Source: Rathayibacter sp. VKM Ac-2804
GTDB lineage: Bacteria > Actinomycetota > Actinomycetes > Actinomycetales > Microbacteriaceae
Reading direction: 5' to 3'
Length of the DNA: 64,000 bases
Assembly: GCF_009866655.1 (NCBI RefSeq)
Contig: NZ_CP047420.1
Coordinates: forward strand, 62,001-126,000
Under the pieces are notes generated by a model. It was not told the origin of the DNA. It searched no databases and saw only the letters and a program-made list of their open reading frames with translations. Made by a program: the position numbers and the translations under genes. Within the stretch, counting starts at the first letter, position 1; the number at the start of each line of letters is the position of its first letter. Positions 27,464 to 34,628 of the stretch are shown in pieces.

Positions 27464-29191
27464 ATGCCGATGGAGCTGAGCATCGCCGCCGTCATCGGCG
27501 TCGCCGTCCTCGTGGCCGTCGCCGCGTTCGCCCGCCGGCTCGGCGTCGCCGCGCCCATCGCGCTGGTGCTCGCCGGCGTCGGCCTCTCCTTCCTCCCCGG
27601 TGTCCCCGAGGTGGTCGTGCCGCACGAGTGGGTGCTCGACGGCGTGCTGCCGCCCCTGCTCTACGCCGCGGCGATCAGCGTGCCGTTCGTGGACTTCCGC
27701 CGGAACATCGCCACCATCAGCGGCCTCTCGGTGGTGCTCGTGCTGATCTCGGCCGCCGGGATCGGAGCGCTGCTCTTCGTCCTGCTGCCCGAGCTGGGCC
27801 TGCCGCTCGCCATCGCGGTCGGCGCGATCATCAGCCCGCCCGACGCGGTCGCGGCCACGAGCGTCGGCCGGCGCCTCGGCCTGCCGCCGCGACTGCTCAC
27901 CCTGCTCGAGGGCGAGGGCCTGATCAACGACGCGACGGCGCTCGTCCTCCTGCGCTCGGCCCTGGCCGCCGCGGCCGGCACGCTCGCGACCCCGTGGGCG
28001 GCGATCGGCGACTTCCTCTACGCCGTGGTGGTGGCCGTGATCGTCGGCCTGGTCGCGAGCATCGTCACGGTGTTCGTCCGCTCCCGTCTCGAGGACCCGG
28101 TGCTCAACACCGTCGTCTCCTTCGTCGTGCCGTTCGTCGCGTTCATCCCGGCCGAGACCCTGGGCGCCTCGGGCGTGCTCGCCGTCGTCGTCGCGGGCCT
28201 GCACACCGGGCACGCCTCCTCCCGCGCCTTCACCGCGCAGTCGCGCGTGAACGACCGCATCAACTGGCGCACCGTGCAGTTCCTCCTCGAGAACGGCGTC
28301 TTCCTGCTGATCGGACTCGAGATCCGCAGCCTGATCGAGGACGCCGACAGCGCCGCCCTCACCATCCCGGCGGCGGTCGGCATCGGCCTCGTCGCCACGG
28401 CCGGGCTCATCGTCGTCCGCTTCGCCTGGGTCGGCCCGGTGCTGCTCGGCGAGCGCTGGCAGACCCGCCGGGCCGAGCGGCGGGCGCGCGAGCAGAAGGA
28501 GCTGCTGGAGTCGACGGGCGGGGTGCGGCTGCCGCGCGCGGAGCGCAGCAAGGCCCGGCGGCGGTACCAGCTGCGCCGCTCGGACTACCGCCACTTCAGC
28601 ACCAACGACCTGGGCTGGCGCGGCGGCCTGGTGCTGGGCTGGTCGGGCATGCGCGGAGTGGTCACCCTCGCCGCCGCGCAGTCCTTGCCGGAGGACATCC
28701 CCTACCGTCCGCAGCTGGTGCTGATCGCCTTCACCGTGGCGGTGTCGACGCTGCTGATCCAGGGCAGCACCCTGCCGCTGCTCATCCGCGCCACCGGGAT
28801 CCGCGGGGTCGACGTGCCGGAGGACCAGCGCGAGCTCGCGGGCCTGCTCGACGAGATCACCGAGAAGGGGCTCTCCGTCCTCGAGAAGCCGGGCGAGGTG
28901 GTCGAGGGCGTCGACGACGTCGACCCGGACGTGCTCGAGCGGGTGCGCCAGACCTCGTTCCTGCGCTCGGAGGCGGCGTGGGAGCGGGCGCGCGGCTCCC
29001 GGCGCGACGTGGCCGACACTCCGCACCGGCTCTACCGGGCGCTGCGGCTCGCCGTCGTCTCGGCCGAGCGCGAGGCCCTGCTCGACGCGCGGTCCCGCCG
29101 CGCGTACCCGCAGCGGATCCTGGGCCAGGCGCAGGCGCTGCTCGACCTCGAGGAGACCCGGCTGCGACTGCGGCGCGGGTCGACGTCGTAG
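27464..29191 (+). CDS. CPA1-family Na+/H+ antiporter
   Basis: 575 residues; about 12 helices in the first 430 residues and a cytosolic tail. Ion-binding motifs are AIISPPDAVAATSVG (about 122-136) and EGEGLINDATALVLL (about 148-162), with the ND/DA residues typical of NhaP/NhaA-like CPA1 exchangers. It exports Na+ (or K+) in exchange for H+. Two in-frame ATGs (27464, 27470) share an AGGA; I take the first. Confidence 0.92.
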   Translation: MPMELSIAAVIGVAVLVAVAAFARRLGVAAPIALVLAGVGLSFLPGVPEVVVPHEWVLDGVLPPLLYAAAISVPFVDFRRNIATISGLSVVLVLISAAGIGALLFVLLPELGLPLAIAVGAIISPPDAVAATSVGRRLGLPPRLLTLLEGEGLINDATALVLLRSALAAAAGTLATPWAAIGDFLYAVVVAVIVGLVASIVTVFVRSRLEDPVLNTVVSFVVPFVAFIPAETLGASGVLAVVVAGLHTGHASSRAFTAQSRVNDRINWRTVQFLLENGVFLLIGLEIRSLIEDADSAALTIPAAVGIGLVATAGLIVVRFAWVGPVLLGERWQTRRAERRAREQKELLESTGGVRLPRAERSKARRRYQLRRSDYRHFSTNDLGWRGGLVLGWSGMRGVVTLAAAQSLPEDIPYRPQLVLIAFTVAVSTLLIQGSTLPLLIRATGIRGVDVPEDQRELAGLLDEITEKGLSVLEKPGEVVEGVDDVDPDVLERVRQTSFLRSEAAWERARGSRRDVADTPHRLYRALRLAVVSAEREALLDARSRRAYPQRILGQAQALLDLEETRLRLRRGSTS

Positions 29192-29230
29192 CGGCGGACC
29201 CGGACGAGGGCCCGGGGCCGGGGATCGGAC

Positions 29231-30115
29231 TCAGCCCGTGGTCGTCCGGGTCATGATCGCGACGACGAACAGCCCCGCCCAAAGCGCACCGCAGACCAGC
29301 AGCCGGAGGTTGCCGAGCACGATGTCCTCCGGCGCCGAGGCCCGCCCGCGCTCGATGTCGAGGGCGTAGAGGAAGAGCGCCGCGCCGAACGGCACGACCG
29401 ACGCCATCGACCAGAGCGAGTTCTCGCCGTTGATGAACAGTGCCCACAGCGCGTAGGAGATCATCGTCAGCGATGCGGCGACCGACCAGATGAAGCGCAG
29501 GTAGCCCGGCGTGTAGACCTTGAGGGTCGAGCGGGTGTGGCTCTCCTCCTTGCCCTCGCTCTGCAGCTTCTCGGAGTAGCGCTTGCCCGCGACCATGAAC
29601 AGCGAGCCCGAGGACACCGCGAGCAGGAACCACTGCGTCAGCGGGATGTCCGCGATGGCCGCGCCCGAGATCGCGCGGAGGACGAATCCGCCCGCCACGA
29701 TCAGGATGTCGATGACCGGCTCGTGCTTGAGCCAGAGGCAGTACGAGATCTGCATCACCAGGTAGGCCGCGAGCGTCGCCGCGAACCACGTGAAGCCGAG
29801 GAGGAAGGTCACCAGCACCGGCACGATCATCAGCACGAACGCGGCCGGCCAGGCGACCTTCAGCGGCAGCGCCCCGGACGCGATCGCGCGGAAGCGCTTC
29901 TTCGGGTGCACGCGGTCGGACTCGACGTCGAGCAGGTCGTTGAGGAGGTAGCCGCCGGACGAGGCCAGGCTGAACGCGATCACGCCGACGACGGTCGCGA
30001 CGAGGATCTCGGGCTCGAGGATGCGCGCGGCGGCGACCGGAGCGGCCAGCACCAGGACGTTCTTCAGCCACTGGCGCGGGCGCATGGCGGCGACGAGTGC
30101 GCGGGCGGTGTTCAC
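29231..30115 (-). CDS. Decaprenyl-phosphate phosphoribosyltransferase (DPPR synthase, UbiA family)
   Basis: 294 residues, about nine helices. The first Asp-rich motif NDLLDVESD (59-67), followed by HPKKRFRAIASG, is the DPPR-synthase form of the UbiA motif (the Rv3806c type has NDxxDxxxDxxHPxKR). It transfers phosphoribose from PRPP to a polyprenyl phosphate, the first step to polyprenyl-phosphoryl arabinose. It is divergent from gtrA-dprE1-dprE2, which act later in the same pathway. A 147-base gap holds both promoters. Confidence 0.92.
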   Translation of the reverse strand: MNTARALVAAMRPRQWLKNVLVLAAPVAAARILEPEILVATVVGVIAFSLASSGGYLLNDLLDVESDRVHPKKRFRAIASGALPLKVAWPAAFVLMIVPVLVTFLLGFTWFAATLAAYLVMQISYCLWLKHEPVIDILIVAGGFVLRAISGAAIADIPLTQWFLLAVSSGSLFMVAGKRYSEKLQSEGKEESHTRSTLKVYTPGYLRFIWSVAASLTMISYALWALFINGENSLWSMASVVPFGAALFLYALDIERGRASAPEDIVLGNLRLLVCGALWAGLFVVAIMTRTTTG

Positions 30116-30262
30116 GACGTCTCCCTCTCGGGGAACAGGGCCTGGAACGGCCGGATCGGGCGGGATCGGGGTGACGCGGGCCCAACCTACAATCGGGGGT
30201 GAACGCGCTCCATCCGCCCGGATCCGCAGCGCTCACGACCGGAGCACCACGGAGGGAAGCGC

Positions 30263-30673
30263 ATGCGGACGACCGCGCTGTACGTCGTCTTCGCGATCCT
30301 TGCAACGGCGGTGAATCTGAGCACGCAGATGCTCGTCGAGCTCGCCGTCGACGCGGAGTGGGCCACCGTCGCCGCGGTGCTCGCGGGCACCCTGACGGGG
30401 GTGATCGCCAAGTACGTGCTCGACAAGCGCTTCATCTTCAAGCACGAGACGATGAATGCGGCGCACGGGCTGAAGACGTTCCTCCTCTACGGCGTGATGA
30501 GCGGCGTGACGACCCTGATCTTCTGGGGCTTCGAGTTCGGCTTCGACGCCCTCTTCGGCACGGACCTCGCCCGCTACACCGGGGCCGTCATCGGCCTGGC
30601 CATCGGCTACGTCGCCAAGTACCACCTCGACAAGAACGTCACGTTCTCCGGCCCGCGAGAGGAGCCCGCATGA
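30263..30673 (+). CDS. GtrA-family membrane protein
   Basis: 136 residues, four helices (about 5-27, 35-55, 72-95, 102-122). The GtrA pattern is seen in AKYVLDKRFIF after helix 2 and AKYHLDKNVTF at the end. GtrA proteins are thought to move or bind polyprenyl-linked sugars, and the homologue next to the DprE genes has been linked to arabinan or polyprenyl-arabinose handling. The ATGA overlap with dprE1 means coupled translation. Confidence 0.9.
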   Translation: MRTTALYVVFAILATAVNLSTQMLVELAVDAEWATVAAVLAGTLTGVIAKYVLDKRFIFKHETMNAAHGLKTFLLYGVMSGVTTLIFWGFEFGFDALFGTDLARYTGAVIGLAIGYVAKYHLDKNVTFSGPREEPA

Positions 30674-31968
30674 CCAGCCCCGTCTCCTCCTGGGGCCTGC
30701 TCTCGCGCGACGAGCACCGGGTCACCCGGATCACGAGCGTCGAGCAGGCGCAGGCCGCGCTGGCCGCGGGCGACAGCGGGATCGCCTACGGCCTCGGCCG
30801 CAGCTACGGCGACGTCGCGCTCAACGGCGGCGGCAGGATCTGGGACTTCAGCGGCTTCGACCGCCTCCTGGCCTTCGACGAGGAGACCGGCGTGCTCCGG
30901 GCCGAGCCGGGCGTGCTGCTGCGCGACGTGCAGGCCGTCTTCTCCCCGCGCGGCTGGATGCTGCCGGTCACCCCCGGCACCAAGAACGTGACCCTCGCCG
31001 GCGCGATCGCGAACGACGTGCACGGCAAGAACCACGCCTCCGCCGGCACGATCGGCCGGCACGTGCGCTCCTTCACGCTGCTGCGCAGCGACGGGTCGTC
31101 CTCGCGCTGCACGCCGACCGAGAACGTCGAGCTGTTCGAGGCGACGATCGGCGGCCTCGGGCTCACCGGGCTGATCGTCGAGGTGGAGCTCGGGCTCGCG
31201 CGCGTCCCCGGGCCGTGGCTCGTCAGTGAGGACGTGCCGTTCCAGACCCTCGAGGGGTACCTCGACCTCGTGCACGAGTCGATGGACGTCTTCGAGCACA
31301 CGGTCGCCTGGATCGACGTGACCACGGGCGGCGGGCGCCGCGGCGTCTACTCCCGCGCCGACAGCACGGCCGCCCCGGAGCTGCCCGAGACGCGGCCGGG
31401 CTCGCTGAAGGTGCCCTTCGCCTTCCCGCTGTCGGTCGTCAACCGCGCGACGCTGCCGCTGCTCAACCGCGCCTACTACCGCCTGAAGGCGACCCGCGCC
31501 CGCCGCTCGGTGCAGCACTACGAGCAGTTCAACTACCCGCTCGACGCGATCGAGGGCTGGAACACGATGTACGGCCCGCGCGGCTTCTACCAGTACCAGA
31601 GCACCGTGCCGTGGGAGGGGGCGCTCGAGACGACCCGCGAGATGCTCGCGCTGATCGCGGCCTCGGGCACCGGCTCCTTCCTCGGCGTGCTGAAGACCTT
31701 CGGGGCGCTGGAGTCGCCGGGCCTGCTGAGCTTCCCGGCGCCCGGGGTCTGCTTCGCGCTCGACTTCCCCAACACGCCCGTCGCGCTGCCGCTGTTCGAG
31801 CGCCTCGACGCGCTGGTGCTCGCCGCGGGCGGCCGGCTCTACCCGGCGAAGGACGCGCGCATGACGCGCGAGATGTTCGAGGCCGGCTTCCCGCGCCTCG
31901 CCGAATTCGCCCTCCAGCGCGACCCGGGGATCTCCTCCGGCTTCTCGCGCCGAGTCCTCGGGAGCTGA
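30670..31968 (+). CDS. dprE1: Decaprenylphosphoryl-beta-D-ribose 2'-oxidase
   Basis: 432 residues, VAO-type FAD oxidoreductase. FAD-binding YGLGRSYGDVAL (40-51) and LPVTPGTKNVTLAGAIANDV, then HGKNH (118-122) with the flavin-contact His of DprE1. It oxidises polyprenyl-phosphoribose at C2, the first half of the epimerisation to arabinose. In the C-terminal half PGVCFALDFPN aligns with the Cys387 region of the M. tuberculosis enzyme; by length the Cys position appears to be Ala. Start ATG 30670 overlaps gtrA; dprE2 follows after one base. Confidence 0.93.
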   Translation: MTSPVSSWGLLSRDEHRVTRITSVEQAQAALAAGDSGIAYGLGRSYGDVALNGGGRIWDFSGFDRLLAFDEETGVLRAEPGVLLRDVQAVFSPRGWMLPVTPGTKNVTLAGAIANDVHGKNHASAGTIGRHVRSFTLLRSDGSSSRCTPTENVELFEATIGGLGLTGLIVEVELGLARVPGPWLVSEDVPFQTLEGYLDLVHESMDVFEHTVAWIDVTTGGGRRGVYSRADSTAAPELPETRPGSLKVPFAFPLSVVNRATLPLLNRAYYRLKATRARRSVQHYEQFNYPLDAIEGWNTMYGPRGFYQYQSTVPWEGALETTREMLALIAASGTGSFLGVLKTFGALESPGLLSFPAPGVCFALDFPNTPVALPLFERLDALVLAAGGRLYPAKDARMTREMFEAGFPRLAEFALQRDPGISSGFSRRVLGS

Positions 31969-31969
31969 C

Positions 31970-32719
31970 GTGAGCACTGGTACCCCCTCCAAGATCGTCG
32001 TGGTCGGAGCGACCTCCGCCATCGCCGAGCACACGCTGCGGCTGTGGCTGGGCACGGGCGCGCGCTCGGCGCTGCTGGTCGGCCGCGACGCCGGCCGGCT
32101 GGAGGCGCTGGCGACGGATCTGCGCGTGCGCTTCCCCGCCGCCGCGCTCTCGGTCGCCGCGGTCGACCTGACCGATCCCGCCGCGATCTCCTCGGTCGTC
32201 GCGACCTCGCTCGAGGGCGGCGCCCCCGACTCCGTGCTGATCGCCCACGGCACGATGACGACCCAGGACGAGGCGTCCGCCGACCTCGCCGTCGCCCGCG
32301 ACGTCCTCGTCGTCACCGGGGTCTCGGTGGCCCTCTGGATGGAGGCGTACGCGAACGCGCTGACCTCCGGGAGCATCGGCGTGATCGGCTCCGTCGCCGG
32401 CGACCGCGGCCGCAAGACCAACTACGTCTACGGCTCCGCCAAGGGCCTGGTCGAGCGCTTCGCCCAGGGCCTGCAGCACCGCCTGGCCGGCTCGCGCCTG
32501 TCCGTCGTGCTGATCAAGCCCGGCCCGACCGACACCCCGATGACGGCCTCGCTGAAGCAGAGCGGAGCGTCGCTGGCGCCGGTCGAGTCGGTCGCGAAGG
32601 ACGTCGCCGCCGCGATGGCCTCCGGGCGCGCGGTCGCCTACGCCCCGGCCAAGTGGCGCGTCATCATGACGGTCATCCGCCTGATGCCGTCTCCGATCTT
32701 CAACCGCCTGAACATCTGA
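31970..32719 (+). CDS. dprE2: Decaprenylphosphoryl-2-keto-ribose reductase
   Basis: 249 residues from GTG 31970, one base after the dprE1 stop. SDR features: VVGATSAIAEHTLRLWL (10-26), AHGTM near 91, and catalytic YGSAKG near 153-158. IKPGPTDTPMT is typical of DprE2. It reduces the keto intermediate to polyprenyl-phosphoryl arabinose with NADH. Forms an operon with gtrA and dprE1; a family A repeat starts 4 bases after the stop. Confidence 0.92.
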   Translation: MSTGTPSKIVVVGATSAIAEHTLRLWLGTGARSALLVGRDAGRLEALATDLRVRFPAAALSVAAVDLTDPAAISSVVATSLEGGAPDSVLIAHGTMTTQDEASADLAVARDVLVVTGVSVALWMEAYANALTSGSIGVIGSVAGDRGRKTNYVYGSAKGLVERFAQGLQHRLAGSRLSVVLIKPGPTDTPMTASLKQSGASLAPVESVAKDVAAAMASGRAVAYAPAKWRVIMTVIRLMPSPIFNRLNI

Positions 32720-32723
32720 CGCC

Positions 32724-32763
32724 GGGTCTCGATACGCCCCTCCGGGGCTGCTCGACCAGCATG
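32724..32763. repeat. Family A repeat, single arm, copy 4a
   Basis: GGGTCTCGATACGCCCCTCC ... CTCGACCAGCATG, starting 4 bases after the dprE2 stop. Confidence 0.85.
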
Positions 32764-32795
32764 CAGCGCGGGGCATACCGGCCCGCGCTGTCTAT

Positions 32796-32893
32796 GCAGT
32801 CCCTGGCACGCCTCCCCCATGCTGATCAGGCAGTCCCTGGCAGGCCTTCTTCATGCTGATCGAGTAGCTCGCGGAGCGGGCGTATCGAGATCC
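32796..32893. repeat. 34-bp direct repeat joined to a family A arm (copy 4b)
   Basis: GCAGTCCCTGGCA-GCCT...CATGCTGATC occurs at 32796 and again at 32830 (period 34). The second runs into a left-type family A arm (32852-32893) that ends TATCGAGATCC. This looks like partial duplication of a repeat end. No coding function seen in 32720-33002. Confidence 0.7.
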
Positions 32894-33002
32894 ACCGTCG
32901 TCAGAAGTCCGGTCCACCGCGGCAACGCACGGAACGCGCCGATCTCCGCGTCACGGCCCGCGAAGTCGTGTTCCTCGTTCACCGTCGGGGCACACTGGTC
33001 TG

Positions 33003-33853
33003 ATGACGATCGCTTGGTTCTCAAGGTGCACGACGGGGTGGTCCTCGCCTCCGACAGTGCCACGACGCTGACGCAGACCCGCTCGGACGGCTCGATCGAT
33101 GTCGTCAACATCTACAACAACGCCGACAAGCTCTTCAATCTGCAGAAGGCACTCCCGATCGGCGCGATCACCTGGGGGCTGGGGAACATCGGCCCGGCTT
33201 CCATGTCGACCCTCGCGAAAGACCTCCGGCACCGCTTCACCTCGAGTGACGACGACCGCTGGAGCGTGCTGCCCGGGTCGTACACGATGCAGGAGGTCTC
33301 GCGTCTCGTCGAGGAGTTCCTCTTCGACGAGCGCTACGAGCCCCTTCACCGCGGAGTCGCCGCACACGAGCTGCCGTCGCTCGGATTCCTCACCGCGGGC
33401 TACTCCGCCGGTGCGGACCATCCGCAGATCTTCCACCTCTCGATCGAAGGCGGTCGGGCGACCAGCACTGAGGTGCTCACCGGAGAAGCGGGCGCGATGT
33501 GGTGGGGGCAGCCCGAGGCCATTGCGCGCCTGTTGAACGGCGTGAGCCTCGATACCGGCCCCGCGTTGATCAATCTCGGCCTCGAGCCTTCGCAGGCTCC
33601 GACGGTCGCCGCGCAGTTGCGCGATCAGCTCGCGACGCGCATCGTCTCCCCTGCGATGCCGATCCAGGACGCCGTCGAACTGGCACAATTCCTCGTGTAC
33701 ACGACGATCCAGTTCGTGCGGTTCACCCCGGGGAATCCGACCGTCGGCGGTCCGATCGACATCGCGACCATCACCAAGCACGAGGGCTTCAAGTGGGTGG
33801 CCCGCAAGCACTATTACGACCACGACCTCAATCCACCGCAGGAGACGACATGA
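33003..33853 (+). pseudogene. Proteasome-like Ntn-hydrolase, apparent -1 frameshift after codon 4
   Basis: From ATG 33003 the codons are Met-Thr-Ile-Ala; the frame then continues one base early, at 33014, as LVLKVHDGVVLASDSATT and stays open to TGA 33851-33853. With one base restored (a TT that would be TTT) the reading is 283-284 residues. After Met removal it has Thr1 and Asp17 at proteasome beta spacing, and the DKLFNL Lys follows. Proteasome/HslV-type Ntn hydrolases use Thr1 as nucleophile. TTG 33014 is the only alternative start and would lose Thr1. The small gene downstream overlaps its stop (ATGA). Function of the family member is unknown. Confidence 0.6.
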
Positions 33854-34020
33854 GCAGTCAGAGCTTCCCGGACAGCAACGTCTACCGTTCGCAGAGTCAA
33901 GGCGCTGCAGTCGGCGCCGCACGAGCCACGTCGGGGTCGTACGATCCGCGTCCGAGCCAGGGTACGAAGACGCCGCCGCAGAGGATCGTCCTCCATCCGG
34001 GCGGTACCTCCGCTCGATAG
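33850..34020 (+). CDS. 56-residue Ser/Pro/Gly-rich protein coupled to the Ntn-hydrolase gene
   Basis: Met, then SSQSFPDSNVYRSQSQG..., ending HPGGTSAR. It has no hydrophobic segment, is basic at the end, and is probably disordered. ATG 33850 overlaps the previous stop (ATGA), the main evidence for expression. Its own stop codon (TAG, 34018-34020) lies inside a family A repeat (CTCGATAG), so the repeat may have set the C-terminus. It is not Pup: no GGQ/GGE end. No family recognised. Confidence 0.6.
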   Translation: MSSQSFPDSNVYRSQSQGAAVGAARATSGSYDPRPSQGTKTPPQRIVLHPGGTSAR

Positions 34021-34083
34021 CCCTCCGCGGCTGCTCGACCGGCACATGCTGATCGGGTAGCCCGCAGGGCGGCCGCATCGATA
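34013..34083. repeat. Family A repeat pair, copy 5
   Basis: Right-type arm (CTCGATAGCCCTCCGCGG ... GACCGGCACATG) followed at once by a left-type arm (CATGCTGATCGGGTAGCC ... CATCGATA). The first arm includes the stop codon of the 56-residue protein. Confidence 0.75.
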
Positions 34084-34166
34084 TTCGTGTCTCCCCGTGG
34101 AATCACCTCCGGAAGGGGGATCTGCAAGGGGGTCCGCCGCAGACGGCCGCGTTCTACGCTCGGCGC

Positions 34167-34544
34167 ATGCCCCTCCGCAGTGCTGCGAGTGCCCCCGCCG
34201 TCCTTCCGCAGATCGCCGCGCCCAGCGCTCGACAGCGGGCCGCGGCCGAGGTGCTCGGGCACGTCGTGGTCGCCCTGGCGGTCGGGTCGGCGCTGCTGCT
34301 GCTGGCGTCGGCGAGCGTCGCGGGGCTGCCGTTCCTGCCCGGTGGGGGCCGCGTGCCTCCGTTCGAGGCGTGGTCGCTGATGCGGACCTCGGCGACGGTG
34401 CAGATCGGCGCCGCGGTGCTCGCCGCCGGCCTCGCCGCGCTCGCGCGGGCGGGCGGCTGCCGCGTCCGCGCCGACCGCTGGTGCCTCGTCGCCGCCCTCA
34501 GCGCCGCCGCCGGCGCCGTGCTGCTGGCAGCCCCGCCGCTCTGA
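34167..34544 (+). CDS. Small membrane protein, unrecognised
   Basis: 125 residues with three hydrophobic segments (about 28-52, 68-92, 103-124) and a basic cytoplasmic head. ATG 34167. No family recognised. It is convergent with the exopolysaccharide operon, separated by the double hairpin at 34548-34621. Coding potential is supported by the alternating hydrophobic pattern, not by homology. Confidence 0.55.
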   Translation: MPLRSAASAPAVLPQIAAPSARQRAAAEVLGHVVVALAVGSALLLLASASVAGLPFLPGGGRVPPFEAWSLMRTSATVQIGAAVLAAGLAALARAGGCRVRADRWCLVAALSAAAGAVLLAAPPL

Positions 34545-34547
34545 CGC

Positions 34548-34621
34548 CGCCGAGGCGTCCTCGAACGGTCGAGACGTCCAGGTGGAACGGGACGCCTCGA
34601 CCGTAACGGGACGCCTCGGCG
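34548..34621. terminator. Nested double inverted repeat (family E) between convergent genes
   Basis: CGCCGAGGCGTCC (34548-34560) pairs exactly with GGACGCCTCGGCG (34609-34621). Inside, CGGTCGAGACGTCC (34566-34579) pairs with GGACGCCTCGACCG (34590-34603) with one mismatch. Likely a bidirectional terminator; it shares the word GACGCCTCG four times. Confidence 0.65.
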
Positions 34622-34628
34622 AGCGCCC

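Noticed and set aside
33850..34020. Pup (prokaryotic ubiquitin-like protein)
   Set aside because: Size is similar and it sits by a proteasome-like gene, but it ends GGTSAR and not GGQ/GGE, and it lacks the acidic helical region.
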